Counted from the stretch's first letter, positions 1 through 10,494 are shown. The stretch: DNA of 41,034 nucleotides from Candidatus Kutchimonas denitrificans (GCA_011774835.1 JAACAK010000046.1:142157-183190); one strand, 5' to 3'. Program-made: numbers and translations. The notes: generated by a model not told the origin, from the sequence alone.

Positions 1-339
1 TATCCGCCCAAGGTCAGGCACGGTCCGGCGGCCGCCGAACGGCTCCGGGCCGAGGGGGTGGATGACGAGGAGCTTCTGGAAGCGATCGCCTTCCACACCC
101 TGGGCCGGCGCGGCCTGCGGCGGCTGGGGCGCTACCTGTTCATGGCCGATTATCTGGAGCCCGGCCGCGAGTTCGAGGACGAGGAGCGGGCGGCGCTGCG
201 GGCGCGCCTGCCCGCCGACGAGGCCCGGGTGCTCCGGGAGGTGTGCGCGCGCCGCATCCGCTGGCGGCTGCGGGACTCCAGGCCGCTGCACCCGAACACG
301 GTGGCGTTCTGGAACGAGCTGGCGGAGACCGGACGATGA
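1..339 (+). CDS. yqeK: YqeK-type HD-domain Ap4A hydrolase, C-terminal part
   Basis: The frame is open from the left edge of the window, so the start lies outside it. The visible residues begin YPPKVRHGPAAAERL and continue into EAIAFHTLG and FMADYLEP. This is the pattern of the second half of YqeK HD proteins: the HG(P) helix, the Y/FHT-G motif, and ADxxEP after the metal site. Family members hydrolyse symmetrical dinucleoside tetraphosphates (Ap4A) and usually sit near nadD and rsfS. The stop overlaps the start of the next gene by four bases (ATGA), so the two are probably translationally coupled. The first HD metal ligands are not visible, so activity cannot be judged. Family assignment is fairly sure. 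Confidence 0.8.
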   Translation, partial: YPPKVRHGPAAAERLRAEGVDDEELLEAIAFHTLGRRGLRRLGRYLFMADYLEPGREFEDEERAALRARLPADEARVLREVCARRIRWRLRDSRPLHPNTVAFWNELAETGR

Positions 340-845
340 ACTGGGTCCGGGGGATCGTGTTCGCGGTCATATTTATTCTGGTGGGCGCGTTCGCGGCCTC
401 GCTCTGGTTGGAGATACGCCGCGAGACGCCGGTCGCCCACGAGTCGCCGCCGGGGATGTGGCAGGGCCGGCGGATTCGCGTCGAGGTGCTGAACGGGGCC
501 GGCGTCCCCGGGTTGGCGGCCCAGACCACGGAGCGGCTCCGCGAACTGCGGTTCGATGTGGTGCACTACGGCAACCTCGAGGAGTTCGATGCCGACACGT
601 CGTGGGTCCTGGCCCGCATCGACGAGCTCGAGCCCGCCCGCCGGGTCGCCGACATATTGGGTATCCCCCGGGTCGATCGGCGCCTCGATCGGAACCTCTA
701 CCTGGATGTGACGGTAGTGATTGGCGCCGACTGGACCGAGCTCGAGCGTTCGGCGCGAGCGAGAGCGCCGGCTGGCGATTCGGGGCCCCTGAGCATCTGG
801 TGGCGGCGCGTCAAGCGGGCGGCGAACAGGCTGTGGCCCGGCTGA
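336..845 (+). CDS. Membrane-anchored LytR C-terminal-domain protein
   Basis: About 169 residues. There is one N-terminal membrane segment (roughly residues 4-25, GIVFAVIFILVGAFAASLW), so the rest should lie outside the cytoplasm. A LytR_C-like domain follows, with the typical RIRVEVLNGAGVPGLA start and a later DVTVVIGAD strand. In this family the domain accompanies LytR-CpsA-Psr cell-wall ligases or stands alone with unknown function; here it is alone. The ATG overlaps the yqeK stop by four bases. I chose it over an upstream in-frame ATG because it gives the membrane anchor and the coupled start. The tail is basic (WWRRVKRAANRLWPG). No rsfS gene follows, although it often sits here in relatives. 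Function is not known beyond an envelope association. Confidence 0.7.
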   Translation: MNWVRGIVFAVIFILVGAFAASLWLEIRRETPVAHESPPGMWQGRRIRVEVLNGAGVPGLAAQTTERLRELRFDVVHYGNLEEFDADTSWVLARIDELEPARRVADILGIPRVDRRLDRNLYLDVTVVIGADWTELERSARARAPAGDSGPLSIWWRRVKRAANRLWPG

Positions 846-848
846 TCG

Positions 849-877
849 TTGAAGACCTTGAATAGCCCGATTAACTT
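849..877 (+). promoter_or_regulatory. Possible sigma-70 promoter before EIIA gene
   Basis: TTGAAG (849-854) is followed after 17 bases by TAACTT (872-877) in a locally AT-richer gap. It sits about 40 bases before the EIIA start. The -10 match is only moderate, so this is a weak call. Confidence 0.25.
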
Positions 878-915
878 TCGGCCCTTGGAACTATCGGACT
901 TGCGCAGGCTACGAG

Positions 916-1437
916 ATGACGCGGACCGGTGCGGAAGACAGGGCGGTGCCCGCCCCGGGCGGGCCCGGTGGGCCGCGCGTGAGCCATCTGCTCGCGCCGG
1001 AACGGGTCCGTGTGCCCTTGCAGGCCGGCGACAAGGAGGGGATCCTACTGGAGCTGGTCGAGCTGCTGGCGACCTCCTGCGGGCTGGGGTCGCAGCGGGA
1101 CGACCTGTATGGCGCGGTGCTGGAACGGGAGCGCGTTCTCAGCACGGGGATCGGCGATGGCGTCGCGCTCCCGCATGCCAAGTTCGCCGGTCTGGCCGAG
1201 CTGGCGATGGCCGCGGGGGTGAGCCGCGAGCCGCTGGACTTTGGCGCGCTGGATGGGCGGCCGGTACAGCTGCTCTTCCTAATCGTGGCGCCGGAGACGG
1301 CGACGGGCGCTCACGTGCGCGTCCTGGCCCGAATCAGCCGCCTGATGCGTGACGGCGCCCTGCGCGACCGGCTGTGCTCGGCGGAAGACGAGAAGGCGTT
1401 TATCGATGCGTTGGCGGCGGCAGAGCACGCGACCTGA
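916..1437 (+). CDS. PTS EIIA domain protein (PtsN/fructose-type EIIA)
   Basis: A single-domain protein of up to 173 residues. The active-site region reads STGIGDGVALPHAK. The histidine in LPHAK is the one phosphorylated in fructose/nitrogen-type EIIA domains, and LFLIVAPETATGAH later in the chain fits the family fold. Stand-alone proteins of this type usually act as phosphorylation-state regulators (EIIA-Ntr) rather than in sugar uptake, and no EIIB/EIIC genes are visible here. The ATG at 916 gives an extra Pro/Gly-rich tail of about 21 residues. GTG at 979 (VSHLLAPERV) matches the normal family start and may be the true one. It lies upstream of aspS with a 128-base gap. Confidence 0.8.
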   Translation: MTRTGAEDRAVPAPGGPGGPRVSHLLAPERVRVPLQAGDKEGILLELVELLATSCGLGSQRDDLYGAVLERERVLSTGIGDGVALPHAKFAGLAELAMAAGVSREPLDFGALDGRPVQLLFLIVAPETATGAHVRVLARISRLMRDGALRDRLCSAEDEKAFIDALAAAEHAT

Positions 1438-1565
1438 AAGCGCGGCCTCGAACGCCGGACATATATGACAGGAACTCGAAGAACCACACAACACCTCACG
1501 CACCCTCCGCATCGCGCGACCGGAGCGCGGGTCGTGCGCCTTCGAGCTCGGAGAACGGTTAAGGA

Positions 1566-3353
<1,788 letters not shown>

Positions 3354-3361
3354 GAGGTTGG

Positions 3362-4360
3362 ATGGCTAATCGCTCCGTGAACGCGTCGCAAATCGTACAG
3401 CACCGTCTGCCCGCCGACGGCGCCGATCAGTTGATTCTCGCCGGTGTCAACGACGCCAATCTGCAGGAGCTGGCCCGCGTCTGCGGCTGCCGCGTCGTCC
3501 TGCGGGACGATCATCTGGTGCTGTCGGGAACGCTGGGCGAAGTGGAGCGCTGCGTCCCCGTCGCCCAGCGCATGATCGAGCTGGCCACGATGGAGAAGCC
3601 GTTCGCGGCCACCGACATTCAGCGTTTCGCCGACGAAGCGGCGGAAAGCAACGGGCTGGCACCGGGCGACCTGGATGCGGCGAAGATCATCCTCCCCGGC
3701 ACGCGAAAGATCATCACCCCGAAATCGGCGGGACAGAAGCTCTATATCGAGACGATCGCCGAGAACGAAATCGTGATCGGGATCGGACCGGCCGGTACGG
3801 GCAAAACGTATCTGGCCGTGGCGATGGCCGTGGACGCGCTGCACAAGAAGCGGCTGCGACGCATCGTGCTGGTTCGGCCGGTCGTCGAGGCCGGCGAGCA
3901 GCTGGGCTTCCTGCCCGGCACGCTGGAGGAGAAGGTCGACCCGTACCTGCGGCCGCTCTACGACGCCCTGGGCGACATGATGCCGCCGGACCAGATGCGT
4001 CGGCTGCTGGAGAGCCGGACGCTTGAAATCGCGCCCCTGGCCTACATGCGCGGCCGCACCCTGTCGGATGCCTTCGTCATCCTGGACGAGGCGCAGAACA
4101 CGACCACCGCCCAGATGAAGATGTTCCTGACCCGGCTCGGCGTGAACTCGCGAGCGGTGATCACCGGTGACAAGACGCAGATCGATCTGCCCAAGCGCGA
4201 GGACTCCGGCCTGCTGGAGATCGAGCGTATCCTGAAGGGGATCGACGGCATATCGCTGGTGTACCTGACCGACGCCGATGTCGTTCGCCACCGGCTCGTC
4301 AAGGACATCATCAAGGCCTACACCCGCGCCCAAAACGACGCGAGTTCCAGGAAAGAGTAG
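3362..4360 (+). CDS. phoH: PhoH-family ATPase
   Basis: 332 residues from ATG 3362. A TTG at 3350 would overlap the aspS stop, but the ATG has GAGG upstream and gives the normal N-terminus. There is an N-terminal KH-like/PhoH_N region of about 110 residues, then the P-loop ATPase with Walker [17 protein letters not shown] and Walker [17 protein letters not shown]. The family is a predicted RNA-associated ATPase. It commonly neighbours ybeY and the 7TM-HD phosphodiesterase, as here, which points to RNA or ribosome quality control. The stop abuts the next ATG directly (TAG ATG), indicating an operon. Confidence 0.93.
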   Translation: MANRSVNASQIVQHRLPADGADQLILAGVNDANLQELARVCGCRVVLRDDHLVLSGTLGEVERCVPVAQRMIELATMEKPFAATDIQRFADEAAESNGLAPGDLDAAKIILPGTRKIITPKSAGQKLYIETIAENEIVIGIGPAGTGKTYLAVAMAVDALHKKRLRRIVLVRPVVEAGEQLGFLPGTLEEKVDPYLRPLYDALGDMMPPDQMRRLLESRTLEIAPLAYMRGRTLSDAFVILDEAQNTTTAQMKMFLTRLGVNSRAVITGDKTQIDLPKREDSGLLEIERILKGIDGISLVYLTDADVVRHRLVKDIIKAYTRAQNDASSRKE

Positions 4361-6601
4361 ATGAGCGACAAAAAGAAGCGCCGGACGATGGCCAGGGTGC
4401 GCTATCTGCTCCGGCAGATCCCGCGCAGCGGCGACATGACCCGGAACAAGGAGCTGTACCGCGTCGTGTTGCTGCTGGTCGCCGCCGTTGCCGTCGACCT
4501 CGCCTTTCCCGTCAGTCGGGCGCCGCAGGTCGCGCTTTACGAGCCGGGCGTGATCGCGGACCAGGATGTGATCGCGCCGATCACGTTTCCCGTTTCCAAG
4601 TCGGACGACGAGCTGGGCCGGGAGCGTGCCGAGGCGGCGAGCGCGGTGCCGCCCATCTTCGACTACCGGCCCCAGTTCGCCGACAGCTCGATCGCCCGGG
4701 TCAGCGCCTTCTTTGCCGCTGTCGATTCCATCGCCTCGGCGTCCGGCGAGCTCGACCGAGCCCGGGCGATCCAGGCGATGCTGGCGGAGGCGAACATACC
4801 GGCGCCCGAGGCCGGAGCTGCCGTGTTGATGTCGGAGGACACGCGCCGCCAGCTCCGTTCCGCCCTGAACGCCGCCTTCGATGACAATCTGCGCGAAGGC
4901 GTGGTATCGAGCGGTGACCTGGGCGGTTTCGCGTCGCAGGTCGTGATACTGCGGCGCGACACGGTCGAGAGCCTGATCGCCCGGGATTCGCTGGACACCA
5001 AGCAGGGTTTCTACCAGGAAGCCGCCGATCATCTCCCCTCGGACGTGAGCCTGCAGGAGCGGCGCCTTTACAACAACCTGGCGATTCGGTTCGCCGATGC
5101 CACGCTGCGGCTCAATCGTGAGGCGACGGCGGTGGCTCGTGAACAGGCGCAGCAGGCCGTCGAGACGACCAAGTACGAGGTGCTCGAGGGCGAGATCATC
5201 GTACGGGCCCACGAACGCGTGGGTGAGGCGCAAGCGGAGAGGCTCAACGCGCTCCGTGACGCGCTCATCACCGGGGAAGCGGGCGAGGATTGGCCGGCCC
5301 ACGTGGGCGGCGTCCTGTTCAACGTTTTGCTGCTGATCGTCTTCGGTGTCGTGCTCAGGTACTACCGGCCCGACGTCTACGCATCGGACCGGTCGATCAC
5401 GCTCCTCTGGATCCTGCTGCTGGCGGTGGCCGGTACGGCGGCGCTGATCTCCCGTGCGGCCTGGCCGCCTCAGCTCATACCGATCGCGTTCGCCGCACTG
5501 GTCATCGCGACGCTGTACGATGGAGTGCTGGCGCTGCTGGCCGTGTTCGTGATCGTGGGTCTGGTGGTGGCGCGGCCGCCGATCCAGGCCGTCGTGTTCT
5601 TCCCGATGCTGATCGGCGGCGCCGCGGCGGCGCTGAGCGGCCGGGTGGTCCGGCGCCGCGCCTACACCTGGGCGTCGGCCGCGATCATCGCGGTGGCCTA
5701 CGTGCTGGCGGCGGTCAGCCTGGCCCTGGTGGCGCGTCACGAACCCGTCTGGGCGCTCGGCGCGTCGTTCTGGGGCACCCTGAACGCCGTCGGCTCCACC
5801 ATGCTCGCGGCCGGGTTCATGCCGCTGGCGGAATCGATCACGAGGCAGACCACGGACCAGTCGCTGCTCGAGCTGGCCGACCTCAACCGCCCGCTGCTGC
5901 GCCGCCTGTCCCTGGAGGCGCCGGGCACCTACGCCCACTCGATCAACGTGGCGAACCTGGCGGAAGCGGCGGCCCGCGAGATCGGCGCCAACAGTCTGCT
6001 GACCCGCGTGGGCGTCTATTACCACGACATCGGCAAGGTGAAGAAGCCGCAGTTCTTCGTCGAGAACCAGCCGCGCGGCCGCAACCCGCACGACAAGATG
6101 AAGCCGGCGACGAGCGCCAATATCGTGCGCGAGCACGTGAAGGATGGCCTCGAGATGTCGGAGGAAGCGTCGGTGCCCGAAGTCGTACTGGCGTTCATCC
6201 GGGAGCACCACGGCACCCAGAAGATCGGCTTCTTCATGGAGAAAGCCGCGGAGGCGGATCCGCGCGGCGTGGTGGAGGAGCGGGACTTCCGCTATCCGGG
6301 CCCGAAGCCGCAGAGCCGGGAGACGGCCATCGTTCTGCTGGCCGACTCCGTGGAATCGGCCGCCCGAGTCCTCCAGGACCCGACTCCGGAGAGCATCGAG
6401 GAACTGGTGGATCGCATCGTCGGCCTGAAGATGGCCGAGGGGCAGCTCGACGAGGCTCCGCTCACGTTGCGCGAGATCTCCGTGGTGAAGGCGCAGTTCG
6501 TAAAGGTCCTCACCGGCATGTACCACCACCGTCTCGATTATCCGCTGCAGAATCGCAACACCGTCGCGGAGCAGCAGCCGGCGACTCACGGCACGCCGTG
6601 A
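4361..6601 (+). CDS. pgpH: 7TM-HD cyclic-di-AMP phosphodiesterase (PgpH-type)
   Basis: 746 residues. A cytoplasmic N-terminus leads to one membrane helix (about residues 33-50), then a large extracytoplasmic 7TMR-HDED domain starting ALYEPGVIADQDVIAPITFPV. A cluster of membrane helices occupies about 315-500, and a cytoplasmic HD domain carries YYHDIGKVKKPQFF (His555, Asp556) and REHHGTQKIGFF. This is the PgpH/YqfF layout; characterised members hydrolyse cyclic di-AMP at the membrane. The start directly follows the phoH stop, and the stop overlaps ybeY by four bases (GTGA). Nucleotide specificity is inferred from the family, not shown here. Confidence 0.92.
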   Translation: MSDKKKRRTMARVRYLLRQIPRSGDMTRNKELYRVVLLLVAAVAVDLAFPVSRAPQVALYEPGVIADQDVIAPITFPVSKSDDELGRERAEAASAVPPIFDYRPQFADSSIARVSAFFAAVDSIASASGELDRARAIQAMLAEANIPAPEAGAAVLMSEDTRRQLRSALNAAFDDNLREGVVSSGDLGGFASQVVILRRDTVESLIARDSLDTKQGFYQEAADHLPSDVSLQERRLYNNLAIRFADATLRLNREATAVAREQAQQAVETTKYEVLEGEIIVRAHERVGEAQAERLNALRDALITGEAGEDWPAHVGGVLFNVLLLIVFGVVLRYYRPDVYASDRSITLLWILLLAVAGTAALISRAAWPPQLIPIAFAALVIATLYDGVLALLAVFVIVGLVVARPPIQAVVFFPMLIGGAAAALSGRVVRRRAYTWASAAIIAVAYVLAAVSLALVARHEPVWALGASFWGTLNAVGSTMLAAGFMPLAESITRQTTDQSLLELADLNRPLLRRLSLEAPGTYAHSINVANLAEAAAREIGANSLLTRVGVYYHDIGKVKKPQFFVENQPRGRNPHDKMKPATSANIVREHVKDGLEMSEEASVPEVVLAFIREHHGTQKIGFFMEKAAEADPRGVVEERDFRYPGPKPQSRETAIVLLADSVESAARVLQDPTPESIEELVDRIVGLKMAEGQLDEAPLTLREISVVKAQFVKVLTGMYHHRLDYPLQNRNTVAEQQPATHGTP

Positions 6602-7032
6602 GCGCGAGCGAGCCCACGATACATGTCAATCAGCTCGACCTCGCTCACGAGGTCACTGGCGACGAGGTCCTACGGGCGGTCGCCGCCGTTCTGGAAGCGG
6701 AACGGATGACGAGCGGGGAAGTCTCGGTCACGTTCGTCGAACCGTCCGATATCGCCGCGCTCAACCAGCGGCATCTCGACCGTGTCGGGCCCACCGACGT
6801 CCTCGCCTTCCAGCTTGGCGAGCCCGACGCGCCGCTGGGCGACATCTACATCTGTCCCGATCGCGCCCGCGAGTCCGCCCTCGAGTACGATCTGGAGGCA
6901 CGCGAGGAGCTGCTGCGCCTCGTCGTTCACGGCACCCTCCACGTTCTCGGCCATGAACATCCCGACGGCCCGGACCGCGAGTCGAGCGAGATGTTCCGGC
7001 GGCAGGAAGAGATCCTCGCCTGTCTCCTTTGA
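6598..7032 (+). CDS. ybeY: Endoribonuclease YbeY (rRNA maturation)
   Basis: 144 residues from a GTG that overlaps the previous stop. The signature zinc site reads VHGTLHVLGHEH, matching the family HxxxH...H triad, and is preceded by DVLAF and LGDIYIC strands typical of YbeY. It is a metal-dependent RNase that helps 16S rRNA 3'-end processing and 70S ribosome quality control. It is the last gene of the phoH/pgpH/ybeY run. A 340-base gap with a long palindromic repeat follows. Confidence 0.93.
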   Translation: MSASEPTIHVNQLDLAHEVTGDEVLRAVAAVLEAERMTSGEVSVTFVEPSDIAALNQRHLDRVGPTDVLAFQLGEPDAPLGDIYICPDRARESALEYDLEAREELLRLVVHGTLHVLGHEHPDGPDRESSEMFRRQEEILACLL

Positions 7033-7059
7033 GGTGGGATTCATTGAACGTTGATTATC

Positions 7060-7276
7060 GAGGTCGGGAATCCCATTTCGAGAATGTCGAGCTCTCTCCG
7101 AATTGTCGAAGCGGATTCGGGGATTGGGTGATTCGGGGATTCGGGGAAAGACGAAGTGATAGGCCGGCGACGGGGGCTACTTCCCGCCTCCCCGAACCCC
7201 CGATTCCCTGAATCCCCGAACCATCTTCGGCAATTCGGAGAGAACTCGAGATTCTCAAAGTCAGAATCCCGACCTC
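7060..7276. repeat. Long palindromic intergenic element, copy A
   Basis: This fills most of the 340-base gap between ybeY and the DUF502 gene. The left arm starts GAGGTCGGGAATC and contains CTCTCTCCGAATTGTCGAAG; the right arm contains CTTCGGCAATTCGGAGAGAA and ends AGAATCCCGACCTC. Read as reverse complements, the arms pair over about 105 bases each, with scattered mismatches, around a GCCGGC centre near 7163-7168. The inner arms are built of GATTCGGGG / CCCCGAATC units. The rest of the gap (7277-7372) holds GGAATCGGGATTCC and similar short repeats. Two diverged copies lie at 19738-20009 and 29542-29812. No transposase is linked. Confidence 0.85.
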
Positions 7277-7372
7277 GGAATCGGGATTCCCACCCCGGAA
7301 TTGGGGATTCTCACCCCTCCCGGCAGTGGACGAACCCGCGTCGCATGATTACAGTTAGCCCGGGAAATCGAC

Positions 7373-8032
7373 ATGTCACAAGACCGAAGCATCTGGGCAA
7401 GCCTCCGTCGCTATCTGCTGACCGGCATCGTCGTCATCGCGCCGGTCGGGCTGACGGCGTATGTGCTCTGGTGGATCTTCGCCCGGCTCGATCGGATCCT
7501 CGGTCAGGTGTTCACCGTCATCGGCCTGCGCATCCCCGGGCTGGGTCTCGTCGCCCTGGTGGCCATCGTGATCGGCGTCGGCTGGCTGGCCCAGCAGGCG
7601 GTGGGCCGCGAGGCGATATCGCTGGGCAAGAACTGGCTGAAGAGGTTCCCGCTGACCCGGACGATTTACACCGCCGCGAGCCAGATCGTCGAGCAGATCA
7701 TCGGTGAGAATCGACGGCTGTTCCGGTCGTGCGTGTTGGTCGAGTACCCGCGGCCGGGGATCTGGGCGGTCGGCTTTCTGACCAGCGAAGCGTCCCGGGA
7801 GGTCAACGATGCCGCCGCCGAAGACGCACTCGCGATCTTCCTGCCAACGACGCCCAACCCCACCTCGGGGTATCTGATCTTCGTTCCGCGCTCGCAGGTC
7901 GTGCCGCTGCGTATGACGGTGGAGGAGGGATTCAAGCTGGTCGTCTCCGCCGGCGCCGTGACCCCCGAATCGCTGACCGCCGCCGGCGTTCCGGTCGGAC
8001 GGCCCGGCGAGCTCCCGGTGGACGAACTATAG
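7373..8032 (+). CDS. DUF502 family inner-membrane protein
   Basis: 219 residues from ATG 7373. Two membrane segments are visible, about residues 15-40 (YLLTGIVVIAPVGLTAYVLW) and 53-72 (GLGLVALVAIVIGVGWL). A soluble domain follows, with FPLTRTIYTAASQIVEQI, VLVEYPRPGIWAVGF and the strongly conserved FLPTTPNPTSGYL. That combination is diagnostic of DUF502. The biochemical role of the family is unknown. It precedes mgtE by 13 bases and is probably co-transcribed with it. Confidence 0.9.
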   Translation: MSQDRSIWASLRRYLLTGIVVIAPVGLTAYVLWWIFARLDRILGQVFTVIGLRIPGLGLVALVAIVIGVGWLAQQAVGREAISLGKNWLKRFPLTRTIYTAASQIVEQIIGENRRLFRSCVLVEYPRPGIWAVGFLTSEASREVNDAAAEDALAIFLPTTPNPTSGYLIFVPRSQVVPLRMTVEEGFKLVVSAGAVTPESLTAAGVPVGRPGELPVDEL

Positions 8033-8045
8033 AGCTACAACTGAC

Positions 8046-9407
8046 ATGAGCGAGGCGCAGGTTCACGAGGCGAACGTCGAGCGGGTGCGCCAGCTGCTGG
8101 AGGCTGGCGACGCGGCGAAGCTGCATCAGTACCTCGAGGCGTTCCATCCCAGCGACATCGCCGACGTCATAGAGTCGCTGGACGACGAGCAGCGTGCCAG
8201 CGTCCTGGCGGTACTCTCCGACGAGGTGGCGTCCGCCACCCTCGCCGAGATGGAGGAGGAAGAGCACCCGGAGGAGCTGCTCGTCGCCGATCCCGAGCGG
8301 GTGGCCGAGCTGGTGCGCGAACTGTCGGCGGATGACGCCGCCGACATCATCGGCGACCTGCCGAGCGCCGCGCAGCAGGAGGTGCTGGCCCAGCTCCCGC
8401 TGACCGACGCGGCGGAGCTTCGCGACCTCCTCGCCTACGATGAGGAGACCGCCGGCGGCGTCATGACCACCGATGTGGTCAGCGTCGCCGAGAGCGCCAG
8501 CGTGAACGAGGCGATCGAGGAGATCCGGAGACAGGCCGCCGAAGGGGAGGACTTCTACTCGGTCTTCGTGGTCGATCGAGATGGCCGATTGCTGGGCACC
8601 GTCTCGCTGCAGGACCTGGTGCTCTCCCAGCCGACGCGCCGCATCAACGAGGTGATCGAGCCCGTGCTGACCGCGGTGCCGGTCAGCATGGACCAGGAAG
8701 AGGTGGCGCGGGTGATGTCGCGCTACAACCTGGTTTCGATCCCGGTCGTCGATCCGGCCCAGCGCCTGATCGGCCGGATCACCTTCGACGACGTCATGGA
8801 CATCGTCGAGGCCGAGACCACCGAGGACATCCTGCGCTTCTCCGGCTCGTCGGCCGAAGAGTACCTGGCCGGCGGCGTCGGCCAGGCGATCAAGAACCGA
8901 CTCCCCTGGCTGGCGCTGGCGCTCCTCACCACCTCGGTCGCCGCCGTCGTGATCTATCTGTTCCGCAGTGTGGTGGAGCAGGCGGTGATCCTGGCGGCGA
9001 TCATGCCCGTGATCGCGGCGCTGGGGGGGAACGCCGGGACCCAGGCGCTGGCTGTCACGGTACGCCGCCTGGCGCTCGATCCGGATCGCCACGGGACCTG
9101 GAGGGTGGTGGGTAAGGAGCTGGCGGTGGGGCTGGTGAACGGCGCGGTGATCGGCTCGCTGGCCGCGATCATCGGCTACCTGATCCCCGAGGGAAGCGTC
9201 TACCTGGGCTTCGTCGTGATGTTCGCCATGTGGGGGAACCTGATCGTCGCCGGATTCGCCGGCGCCTTCGTGCCCGTGCTGCTGGAGAAGCTGGGCGCCG
9301 ACCCGGCGGTGGCGTCCTCGGTCTTCTTCACGGCGCTCACCGACATCTTCGGCTTCTTCTTCCTGCTGGGGCTCGCCAGCTGGATCCTGCTCCCCCAGCT
9401 GGGCTAG
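8046..9407 (+). CDS. mgtE: Magnesium transporter MgtE
   Basis: 453 residues, the normal MgtE length. Domains in order: the acidic helical MgtE N domain (about 1-135, with repeated ADIxxxL-type segments), two CBS domains (about 138-260), a connecting helix, then five membrane helices (about 285-453) with the pore-family motifs ALGGNAGTQ and TALTDIFGFFF. It forms a dimeric Mg2+ channel gated by Mg2+ bound at the cytosolic domains. No Mg riboswitch fits in the 13-base gap upstream, so expression probably comes from the DUF502 gene promoter. Confidence 0.96.
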   Translation: MSEAQVHEANVERVRQLLEAGDAAKLHQYLEAFHPSDIADVIESLDDEQRASVLAVLSDEVASATLAEMEEEEHPEELLVADPERVAELVRELSADDAADIIGDLPSAAQQEVLAQLPLTDAAELRDLLAYDEETAGGVMTTDVVSVAESASVNEAIEEIRRQAAEGEDFYSVFVVDRDGRLLGTVSLQDLVLSQPTRRINEVIEPVLTAVPVSMDQEEVARVMSRYNLVSIPVVDPAQRLIGRITFDDVMDIVEAETTEDILRFSGSSAEEYLAGGVGQAIKNRLPWLALALLTTSVAAVVIYLFRSVVEQAVILAAIMPVIAALGGNAGTQALAVTVRRLALDPDRHGTWRVVGKELAVGLVNGAVIGSLAAIIGYLIPEGSVYLGFVVMFAMWGNLIVAGFAGAFVPVLLEKLGADPAVASSVFFTALTDIFGFFFLLGLASWILLPQLG

Positions 9408-9417
9408 CCTGAAGAAC

Positions 9418-9540
9418 TTGGAGATTGAAAACTGGGCGGCGACCGCGATGAGCAGACGCGGGACGAGGGGCAGGGGCGGCCGACGGTCGAATTTCCCGCT
9501 CTCAATGGCCACATCCAGCTCTCAATTTCCAGGCGACCGT
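9418..9540. repeat. Short nested inverted repeat downstream of mgtE
   Basis: TTGGAGATTGAAAACTGG (9418-9435) is an imperfect reverse complement of CCAGCTCTCAATTTCCA (9515-9531). Inside the right part a perfect 7-base pair ACGGTCG (9483-9489) / CGACCGT (9534-9540) brackets two CTCTCAAT words. It could be a terminator-like or REP-like element; no T-run follows. I see nothing coding between it and 9627. Confidence 0.45.
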
Positions 9541-9627
9541 TCCAGGCCAGCCAGGAAAGGGTCTACACCTGATCCCAGCCCCAGATCGCGTCCCGTGCCT
9601 TACTGTCCAGTCCGTGCCCGCTCTGTT

Positions 9628-10032
9628 TCAGTCAGGGTTCTCCAGGTGCCACACCCGCACGTTATGGATATGCGCCAGCTGCCGTCCCACATCCCGGTCG
9701 CCGCGCTTCGACAACGTGCAGTGCAGGCCCTCATCGCTGATGTGTTCGACCAGAAAGAGGGTGAAGCGGTTGTTGGTTCGCCACGCCTCGATCAGCTCCT
9801 CTAGCATCGCGGCTTTCCACGTGGCGATCTCGCTGAACTCGGAGGTCGCTCGGTTCGCTTTCGGACCGGGATCCTGGGGAAGCAGCCGCGATCCGGCACA
9901 CCGCCCTCGGGGAAGCACCCCGGGGTGCGCGGCCGAGGGAAGCAACCGGGTACGCGGATTCGCAGCGGGGACCTCCAGATCGGAAAGTCGCTTCTTCGGG
10001 TCAATCTCCGTCTCCTTTCCATACGGCTCCAT
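9628..10032 (-). pseudogene. Truncated DinB-family remnant
   Basis: The reverse frame encodes an N-terminal stretch with no recognisable family (about residues 1-70, Pro/Arg-rich). Then comes a DinB-like segment, MLEELIEAW...FTLFLVEHISDEG and GRQLAHIHNVRVWHLE, and a stop at only 134 residues. DinB-fold proteins are four-helix metal proteins of about 150-170 residues. Here only the first two helices and the first metal-helix motif remain, and the sequence past the stop shows no continuation. The core could start at ATG 9807-9805 behind GGAAAG. The odd N-terminal stretch contains three GGGGAAGCA-type repeats (9876, 9909, 9937). I read it as a decayed gene, though a short functional protein is not excluded. 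Confidence 0.5.
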
Positions 10033-10041
10033 CGTGCTCGC

Positions 10042-10494
10042 CTACAGCCCGAACTGTCTCAGGTGATGGTGCGTATGCCGATACGCCCAACGGCGCCAGT
10101 CCCGGGGGCGCATGGCGCCGAACACGTAGTGGCTCGGCCGAAACGCGTCATCGGGCGCCGAGGCGATGGCGCGGAGCGTCCCGATCGCCCAGGCGCGGTC
10201 CTCCTCGAAATCGCCGGGCCGAGTCCCGTCAACCTGGGGGTCGAAGCGCTGTGGCGCCTTGAAGCCGCGTGGCCACGGGAACGGCGCGTACAGTCCGATC
10301 CACCTGAGCAGCGGGCGCCGACGACCGGGATCGGATCCCTGCTCGAGGGCGGACGAGGCGGCATCGGCCAGATGACAGAGCATGGCCCCGGGCGTCAGCG
10401 TGCCCCAGCGGCGCCGCGTATCCGGCTCTAACGCCTCGAGCCGGGCGATCAGCTGCGCCAGCGCTTCGGGTTGATCGACAGTTTTCGCCGTCAT
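10042..10494 (-). CDS. DUF1569/DinB-like protein
   Basis: 150 residues. WGTLTPGAMLCHLADAASSAL near the start and RRWAYRHTHHHLRQFGL at the end resemble the helices that carry the three metal-binding histidines in DUF1569, a branch of the DinB/YfiT four-helix superfamily. Members are thought to be thiol- or metal-dependent transferases, but no reaction can be assigned here. The length is normal for the family and the frame looks intact. It is transcribed away from meaB, and a 163-base gap separates the divergent starts. Confidence 0.7.
   Translation of the reverse strand: MTAKTVDQPEALAQLIARLEALEPDTRRRWGTLTPGAMLCHLADAASSALEQGSDPGRRRPLLRWIGLYAPFPWPRGFKAPQRFDPQVDGTRPGDFEEDRAWAIGTLRAIASAPDDAFRPSHYVFGAMRPRDWRRWAYRHTHHHLRQFGL

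Noticed and set aside
7060..7311. Repeated GATTCGGGG units considered as a CRISPR or tandem array
   Set aside because: The units are not regularly spaced and are arranged as two mirror-image arms without unique spacers.
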